A stretch of 64,000 nt of DNA. Origin: Rhabdophis nuchalis (taxonomy: Eukaryota; Chordata; Lepidosauria; Squamata; Natricidae). Positions 57,118-64,000 of this stretch are shown piece after piece. The translations under genes were made by a program, and so were the position numbers. The stretch is taken from positions 142,973,503 to 143,037,502 of the forward strand of contig CM077645.1 of NCBI GenBank assembly GCA_039707465.1. The letters are read 5' to 3'. The notes beneath the pieces are model-generated. The model made no database searches and had not been told where the DNA came from. It saw nothing but the letters and a program-made list of their open reading frames with translations. The first letter of the stretch is position 1. Every line of letters starts with the position of its first letter.

Positions 57118-57316
57118 AGTTTTATGAGCTGATCAATAAATAAATCAGGGAGACTAGTATAGATCTATTTCGAGCTTTTAGCTCTCATCAGCTAGCCATA
57201 CCCTTACTGGGATTCGAACCCGGGCTGTATTGCATTCAGGCAAGAGCCTTTAGCCATTCAGCCAGCCAAGTTCTCTTGATTGATCAGTTATTGATCAGCT
57301 CATAAAACTAACACAC
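57111..57316 (-). mobile_element. tRNA-derived SINE with perfect 29-bp inverted ends
   Basis: Minus strand: head CTTGGCTGGCTGAATGGCTA, B-box-like CGGGTTCGAATCCCAG, a central GCTGATGAGAGCTAAAAGCT region and an (AC)n end. The outer ends, 57111-57139 and 57288-57316, are a perfect 29-bp inverted repeat (core TTATGAGCTGATCAATAA). Such ends are not usual for a SINE. Confidence 0.75.
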
Positions 57317-57319
57317 ATA

Positions 57320-59925
57320 TTTAAAAAATCACACTATGGAACTCATGGCTTTCTGTCTAGATGGTCTCTGTTGATGAGCCGAAAGGCAGAAGAGGAAAGC
57401 AGTATGCTTCCTCGCGTTCCACGGGCTGGATGCATCATGCACTGTCCACACCCATGTCCAGTTTAGCAAAGGAGGGGAAAAGTCATGATATGTCACATAA
57501 TGCTTCCCTGATGCAGTGAGTTTGACACCCCTGATATCGAGAGTGCTACAAAGATTGGTTTGAGCCCAAGAACCGGCAAGAAGGATGAAGCACGGAAGGG
57601 GCACATTGAAAAAACACAAATGCTACAAGAGCAGTGATCCCAAAGAAAACACTAGCTTTGCTTTATTTTATAGACTCTGGGCAACTAGTGATAACTGTAG
57701 TTCTGATTATCCTCACACACACACTTTATGAATGACAGGATTGCTGTGATTGTGATTTTAACAGCTAGCACATGAAGTGCACATAGAGTTGCATGTCTGA
57801 TTTAGGTGAAGCTCAGATCATATTTGGAGTAGATTTGCACATCTGTGGGAGGGATAAGCCGGACACTCTGTATTAAATTTACAATATACTCTGCAGTATT
57901 AACAAAACTGCATTAATTATCTGCCCTGCCCTAAAAACTGGTTAAGGTGAGATTAAAACAAAACAAAACTATAAACAACAGCAGCAACAACAACAAAAAT
58001 ATTTCTGGAGCTGTTATCTGGCCTCCAAACTTGAAATGGAGGTGTTTGTATACCTCTAGTGTGCAATTTTAAAAATTATAGTGTTCAGTTGTATCAACAC
58101 ATCCATTTTTATAGCTGATTGTAGGATAAATGCTTAGTGTAAAGTGTTAGGGTTTTTTTAAAATAAATAACCGAAAAAGCAAGAAAATGAAAAAAAAGTT
58201 TGAGTTTAAAGAAATAGCAACAAGGACGTACCACTTATGTTCTATAATACAGGCTTCAGAATACGATGGAAGAACAATTGAAACATTGTTCAGTCACAAA
58301 GTGTAGTGTTTGCACTATAATGTTTTGTTAAACCAAACAGCAATGAACAGCAATTCTGAATACAACAGGTGTAAAATCTATATAGCATATCTAAAGTGAT
58401 ATATTTTTTTAAAAAAAAATGTTTGCATTTTATGTGCAAATATATATCCAATTGTTATTTGAGCCTGGGAGGAAAAACAAGCCAATGATATTTTACTGAA
58501 ATTTTGAATGAATGAGTACAACAGTGCATTAAATCTCAACTGATCTCATTTAAAAATTAGATTACAAATAATTAATATACTGTTTCTCCTATTTTATAAA
58601 GGAAAATAGAAGTCAGTATATCTATTTTATTGTCTCAACTTTATTATAATATAAAGGATTCAGGATTAGGTACATAACGTTAGCCATGGTAGTATGGAAG
58701 TTTTATTTATTAATTAAATTTATATGCTACTCATCGCCTTGATAAGGTGACTTGGATGGGCATGGATATACACATTTCCCTTCCTGAAATGGTCAAACTT
58801 GCTAAAGTCAAATGCATGTCATTTCCAAATTAACGTGATTTTTGGGTTGTTTTTTTTAAAGAAGTCTAGAGAAAGAGGCCTATATATTGGGATAGCTGCT
58901 TTTCCTCATCTGCAACTGTCTTTTTTTTTTTTTTTTAGCATGCAACGTCTTTCAATATATGTATATAGAGTTTTAATATTTTATTATTTTACACAAGTTA
59001 CCAAATTTCAAGAATCAATGGGCAACTATTTGTTGGTTTGCAAAGCTTATAAGATGGGTGTGAATTTTTAGTGCAGAATTCTCTGGAAATGACATGAGTC
59101 ACAATGGGCTCTCCATGTTATATCTTACCTTCAGTTAGTTCCTGATTTAGAAGAGCAGATTGGGGTTGGTTATCTGAGTTTAATCGGGGCTATATCTTAT
59201 TTTAAAACTAAATGTTTACAGAGATCATATATATATTTTAACCATTTTCAGCCAGATCTTGGCTTCTATATTTTTAAGGTTTTGGTTGAAGATTTCCAGC
59301 TACATCTAACTCAATGTGCAGGGGTTACAAAATCAATCTTTGTACACTTGTGTAAACTTTGATTGATAGAATTGAAGGGTGGTGTGCCAAGACAGATGGT
59401 GTGCAAGTAGCCACCTTCTACAAGTTGAACTGCATGGCAAGACAAACTGAAGCACCTGGTGTGTATCAGTTATTGCTTTGGTTCTGGAACTGAATGTTAT
59501 ACCTGGAGTTTATGGTCTTACTCATCTGTCTACATGCAAACACTGAATATCTCACTGTAAACTTTTAATGGATAGAGCAGGCTGCAGCCACAATACATAC
59601 ACTGGTTAATCAACAAGAGGAAGATTTCCAAAATCAGGGCACCAGGTAAGAACATGCTTTGTTATTTTCTAATTTTAATCATAAGGAAAAGGGCACATTT
59701 GTCCTTGAAACACAGCCCCAAAGAACACAGCTACTCAAAGATAACAAAACAACGTTCCTATAGAACTTTCTATATTGTCATATGCATCCTATCTCTGTGG
59801 CAAGAAAAACAATTTCCAGGGGGTCAAAAGGCTCAATAAGGTTTTGTAAAACATATCAAAGGATTGGATCCATTTAGGGGCAAAATTGGGTACTTTGGAT
59901 TGTGAAGTGGATACCATTTTGTCCT
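57320..59925. other. AT-rich interval with no recognised gene
   Basis: A decayed CR1 3' end may lie at 58705-58765 (AAATTTATATGCTACTCATC). T runs are at 58920-58936. No coding frame is supported. Confidence 0.4.
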
Positions 59926-59927
59926 TA

Positions 59928-60282
59928 AGGTAAAGGTAAAGGTCCCCCTCACACATAAGTGCGAGTCATTCCCGAATCTAGGGGGAGATGTTCATCTCCA
60001 TTTCAAAGCCAAAGAGCCAGCACTGTCCGAAGACGTCTCTGTGGTCATTTGGCCGGCATGACTAAATGCCTAAGATGCACGGAACGCTGTTACCTTCCCA
60101 CCAAAGGTGGTTCCTATTTTTCTACTTGGAGTTTTACATGCTTTCAAACTGCTAGGTTGGCAGAAGCTGGGACAAGTAATGGGAGCTCACTCTGTTATGT
60201 GACGCTAGGGATTCGAACTGCCAAACTGTCAACCTTTCTGATTGACAAGCTGAGTGTCTTAGCCACTGAGCCACCGCATCCT
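59928..60282 (-). mobile_element. tRNA-derived SINE with BovB-like tail and (ACCTTT)n end
   Basis: Minus strand: head GCGGTGGCTCAGTGGCTAAG, B-box GTTCGAATCCC, a body with GGGACAAG and CGGAACGCTG inverse motifs, a tail similar to the SINE at 27918-28258, and an ACCTTTACCTTTACCTT end. Imperfect flanks (cattttgtccttaa and catttgtctttaa) suggest a target duplication. It fits the Sauria SINE type. Confidence 0.9.
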
Positions 60283-60999
60283 ACATTTGTCTTTAATTCT
60301 CCTCAAATTCCTAAATAAGAATACAGAAGGAGAAAGAAGAGTCTGAATCTATTTCTGATTTGTAACACAGTTTAAAGCAAGATTCATACTGTTCTAAGTT
60401 GTTTTTCCCCAACTTTTTTTTGGGGGGGGGGTAATTTTTTATTTATTTTAAACAAACACAGATAAAACAAACATATCTGAAAAAACATAAAAAGCCATCT
60501 TCCATTACAAATTATAAATTATAAAAAATGTGTCAATCACAAAGTTCTATGCGTTTCTTCCATAGTCATTACTTGTTTTTCATGTCAATTGTTACAATTA
60601 TTATATCTCAACCTTAATTTAATTGATTGTTTTTACATCCTTTTGTATATAAAGTAAAAGTATATAATGGCATTCTATTAATAAGACAAACAAAGAAAAA
60701 AAGAATAAAATTAAGAATAAAATAAAAAGGAAAAGTCATCACTCTACATTGTATCCTTTAGAAAGCATACCGACTGGCCTCACATAACTTCTGTGCATCT
60801 CTAAAATGATTATTATTCATAAATAATCTCATTTTATAAATTTAAAATCAGAAAATTCATCATATACTTTAATATCAGTACACCAAAATTCTCATCTAAT
60901 ATTCCAAATTTAGTCTATCTTCTTCTTCAAACATGTCTTTAAAACACAACCACCTAATGGCATCCATTGTCTATTCCCAACAAACATACACATATACAA

Positions 61000-61345
61000 A
61001 CAATAATATTCTAAAACCATCTAACTAATTATTAATCATCAAAATATAACAATTTTCATTATCACCCAGTATCAACTATAATTATTCCGCTACTCTTAAT
61101 ATAACTCATAATTTCTATGTTAGTGATTCTTCAGTAGTATCTAATACAGTCTTAAATTTTTTATATCTAATCTCATATTCATAGATTTCTACAAATACAT
61201 AGATACATAGATATATATAATTAAACTATAACATTATTATTAGTTGCTCTTATTGTAAATAACTATTGATTAACTAATAATCTTTCGACGATATTCTAAA
61301 CACAATCTAGCTAGTTATTAATCATCAAAGATAACCGCTTTCCTT
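61000..61345. repeat. Imperfect direct duplication, about 290-bp period
   Basis: AATATTCTAAAACCATCTAA followed by TATTAATCATCAAAATATAA (61005-61060) recurs as GATATTCTAAACACAATCTA and TATTAATCATCAAAGATAAC (61290-61340), inside the LINE-like element. Confidence 0.7.
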
Positions 61346-61346
61346 A

Positions 61347-61905
61347 TCAGCCAGTGTCCTTCCAGTAGCGGGTTGGGTTTATCTCTTTTGCCATTTGTGG
61401 CCCCTGTCTCTTTTTATTCTTCTTTCCAGATTTTTTATAAACTTCTTTTTGCACTTTATGGTCCAATATAACTCTCAAATAATACCACTGTCCAGTTCCT
61501 ATCTTTACATGTTGTTTGTTTTTAAATGTCAGATGTATTTCTGGAGAGGTTTCTCCTCTTTCATCCATCTTCAAATCTCCTCCCCCCCTCTTTTCCTTGA
61601 CAACCAAGCTGAGGCTCAGATTCCTCAAATTCTCTTTTAAGTATTTCCTTCTCTATATTTTCTCCCACATTTAATCCATTGGTATCTTTATCTTTATCTT
61701 TGACTAAAATGAGTATCTCTTTATCTTCCTCATTTTCTTTTTTCTCTTTAATTTCTGGAGTCTCCAATTGGCCATAGCTTGATGTAACAGACAAAATTTT
61801 ATCCAGTGTGTTATTCATTCTTCTAGTATTTTGTTTCAGTAAGTTTAAAATTTCAGCCAAAGCATTCTGGTTTTCTGAAGTATCCTCTTCAAAGTATAAA
61901 ACCAT
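61347..61905 (-). pseudogene. ORF1-like protein of the LINE-like element, one frameshift
   Basis: The frame opens with MVLYFEEDTSENQNALAEIL and contains heptad-like leucines (ALAEILNLLKQNTRRMNNTL) that could form a coiled coil, then an acidic and lysine-rich segment (about residues 50-75). Near 61575-61590 a C/G run shifts the frame, and a second frame (61628-61347) carries on with ETSPEIHLTFKNKQHVKIG and a basic end (KKSGKKNKKRQG). The joined length, about 185 residues, is short for an L1 ORF1 protein, and no RRM or C-terminal domain is seen. The role as an RNA-binding LINE protein is inferred from position and composition only. The start at 61905 is the first ATG after the leader. Confidence 0.5.
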
Positions 61906-62729
61906 GTTGACAAATCCAAAAGATGATAAAAGTTAGTTCTCCCTGCCACCTGGTCTCTGGCCTGTTTTATTTTTGGTCTTTTCAGTTATCAAAAAGCAGC
62001 TGTTGTAACCTTGATATTCATAAGAACCAACCAGTGACCTCCAGTGGCAACAAATTTTCACTTTTTAATATGTCCTATTCTTTGTTGTTAAGAAAAAAAA
62101 GTAGAAAGTATAGTTCTTGTTTAATTTTAAGAATACACAATAAATCTTCAAAAGTAATTATAGAAATAATCCCAGATTCAAAATTTTAAGTAGCAAAAAT
62201 TAAAAAGAAAAGAAAAGAAACCAGAAATAGTCCAATCACTTTCAAAGGAAAAAAAAATAACCTTGCTCTGGCGCTTCAATCCACAATTTCAGAAAAATAT
62301 ATGTAAAAAGGAAACCTCTCAGTTCAAAGCATATTAAATTAATTCCGCCGCTTACTTCATAATTAAAGGCTTTAGTTACTAAAAAAAGAATTTCTTTAAG
62401 CAATATGTTTAAAAAAAAAGTTAGAATACCTTTCCGGTCAGTACTTTCCCTTTCAGCTTCCTTCCTTCCTTCGGAGTTTGCTGATGCCTTTGTTCCCCGG
62501 GGGGGCTGCCTTTTACCGCCTTGCAGGAGCTCTTCCCTTGGGTCAAACAGGGTTTTAGCATTACCCCTGTGACCAGCAAGGATTGTCTCCCTCATCACCG
62601 TCCCTCCAGGATGGTTTAGGTCACCTACAGACCAAGGGACGGCAAAAGTTCAATGCAGGTCTCAGAGCGCTGAGACCCTGTGTTGTATTGATGCAGCGCA
62701 GCTCCGCCCTCTCTTTTCCCCAACTTTTT

Positions 62730-63548
62730 ATGCCATTGGGGAAGGTAGTAGAATATGGGGGCAGCCCTTCCGTAGCTGCTTTTACCAACTAGCAAGAAAT
62801 ATTATTTGCAAGGTATTTTGTTAATCGCCACATATCTTCCATCTTATTTCCTCTGAAAAGTTAAAAAATAGAATAGCATCAATCAGATACACCAATTTGG
62901 AAATTGTTTTCTTCTTAATCTGATACTAAACATGTTATTGTTTAAATGTGTATTCTATATTTTTGTTTCAATATTCAATACTTTTTTTATTTCAATATTC
63001 AGTACTCTACTTTAATGAAACTAGGCAAATAACATTTATATATGCACAGTATTTTCCAGGCTGTAATGTTCTGTATTAATGAGGGCATCATAGAATTTTT
63101 CTCACCAACATATTTACATTTTCTTTTCAAAAGTCTCATTATAGAAAGAACATAATGTGCTAGTTTATTCCAGTTATTATTACAAAACACTCTGCAGAAA
63201 GTGCCTATAACTCCCCCCTCTCCATAGAGTCAATCTATTGAGCAACATTTGAATACCTTTAAAGGCAGAGAGAGGAAACAGATTGCATGGTGTTATCTAG
63301 CTTTGATAGTTGTTTTTCTCTGCAATGCTATTTTCATCCCTTCTATCTTCTTTAGTGCTTATATTTGTCTTACCTAGGACAACTGATTTGGACATGGAAT
63401 ATGAAAAAGAAAGAAAAGAAGGGCATGTGATAATGACTGAAAATGCAACCATGGGACCAGTATCATAACTGCTACATCCACTTAGGGAGGTATCAAGATT
63501 AAAGAGAAAAGTAAGTCACCATGGTATGATGTAATGGGGACAGAGTCA
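62730..63548. other. Interval with no recognised gene
   Basis: Nothing supported. Confidence 0.4.
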
Positions 63549-63747
63549 TGGTGGCACAGTTGTTAGAATGCAATATTGCAGGCTAATTCTGCTGACTGCT
63601 CACAGTTTGATTCTCATTGGCTCATGGTTGACTAAAATGAGGACCCAGATTGTTGGGGGCAATATGCTGACTCTGTAAACTGCTTAGAGAGCGTTGTAAA
63701 GCACTGTGAAATACTATGTAAGCCTAAGTGGTATTGCTATTGCTATA
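63549..63747 (+). mobile_element. tRNA-derived squamate SINE, (TTGCTA)n tail
   Basis: Plus strand: TGGTGGCACAGTTGTTAGAA head with A-box-like sequence, B-box-like AGTTTGATTCTCA, then ATGAGGACCCAGATTGTTGG, CTCTGTAAACTGCTTAGAGA and a TATTGCTATTGCTAT end. The central and tail parts are of a family common in squamates and differ from the (ACCTTT)n SINEs. Confidence 0.88.
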
Positions 63748-63749
63748 TT

Positions 63750-64000
63750 AATTATGAGAAATCTCATAATTAAAAAAGACAGACATAAAAGACAGACATC
63801 TACACATTTGCTACGTTGGTTCAGTAGCTTTGCTGATTTTCTAGAGAAATAATTAGCATCAGGTTTCCTTTGATTCACCAAAATCTCAATTTTGGAATTC
63901 CTAAACAACAGGAGGCACAAAAAATAAACTTATGATCATGACTCATAATGATCTCTTGTACATACTTTGCATAATAAATAATAACTCGGGCTTTTTACCA
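63750..64000. other. Right end of window, nothing recognised
   Basis: A short minus-strand frame at 63714-63920 has no recognisable domain. Confidence 0.4.

Larger units (their letters stand above)
60419..62713 (-). mobile_element. ORF2-less LINE-like insertion, about 2.3 kb, with 16-bp target duplication
   Basis: A perfect duplication ttttccccaacttttt (60403-60418 and 62714-62729) marks the element as complete. Minus strand: a GC-rich 5' region (62713-62450), an AT-rich leader, an ORF1-like frame (61905-61347), a long AT-rich region with an internal imperfect duplication, and a 3' end with two overlapping AATAAA signals (near 60438-60447) before a C run. No endonuclease or reverse transcriptase frame exists. 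The structure recalls mammalian HAL1 (ORF1-only L1 derivatives). Confidence 0.82.

Noticed and set aside
57190..57280. Functional tRNA gene on the minus strand
   Set aside because: The B-box-like motif is present but the cloverleaf cannot be completed and the context is a SINE.
60190..60280. Functional tRNA gene on the minus strand
   Set aside because: The tRNA-like head continues into a SINE body with BovB-like tail; it lacks a closed acceptor stem.

Overview
The window looks like non-coding genomic DNA of a squamate reptile, most probably a snake. I found no host protein-coding exon, functional tRNA or rRNA that I can support, and nothing of bacterial type. The assignment rests on the repeat mix: many 5'-truncated CR1 LINEs (L3-like), a BovB 3' end, an RTE element of another type, an L2/CR1-type tail with AATAG motifs, tRNA-derived SINEs with BovB-like or CR1-like tails, Penelope-like palindromes, a Ty1/copia-type LTR element, many short hAT-type non-autonomous elements, and long microsatellites.

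Layout. 1-480 is CpG-rich and unassigned. 1301-4800 is a near full-length CR1 on the minus strand, with an 894-codon endonuclease/reverse transcriptase frame, one endonuclease frameshift and an (AAT)n tail. 5200-5960 is a CpG-rich tract, possibly its upstream region. 6797-22254 holds hAT-type elements (two of one subfamily in opposite orientation, two 372-bp members of another), CR1 fragments, an L1-like 3' tail, a CR1-tailed SINE, and a tandem duplication whose second copy took three hAT insertions, one nested. 23190-33560 has five truncated minus-strand CR1 copies, a reverse copia LTR, a BovB 3' end and a SINE with a 13-bp duplication. 33800-42470 is dense in hAT-type elements, Penelope-like inverted repeats and an L2-type tail. 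42469-43865 is a copia LTR, leader and broken gag. 45668-50478 is an RTE element with a (GAA)n tail, split by one CR1 and abutted at its 5' end by a CR1 that itself carries another CR1. 51290-51860 is a Penelope-like palindrome with microsatellites. 55505-56753 has two adjacent hAT-type elements, the second carrying eighteen 42-bp units. 57111-57316 is a tRNA-type SINE with perfect 29-bp inverted ends. 59928-60282 is a BovB-tailed SINE. 60419-62713 is a complete ORF2-less LINE-like insertion with a 16-bp target duplication. 63549-63747 is another SINE.

These units are not an operon or pathway. Their relations are parasitic: SINEs carry the 3' ends of LINEs (BovB, CR1) that could mobilise them; small hAT-type elements would need a transposase from elsewhere; CR1, RTE and hAT-type elements carry or sit on microsatellites. 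Insertions within insertions give a relative order of events. I see no convincing unknown system. The best candidates for a second look are the ORF2-less LINE-like element, the inverted-end SINE, the hammerhead-like cores in Penelope palindromes, the minisatellite grown inside a hAT-type element, and the copia fragment.
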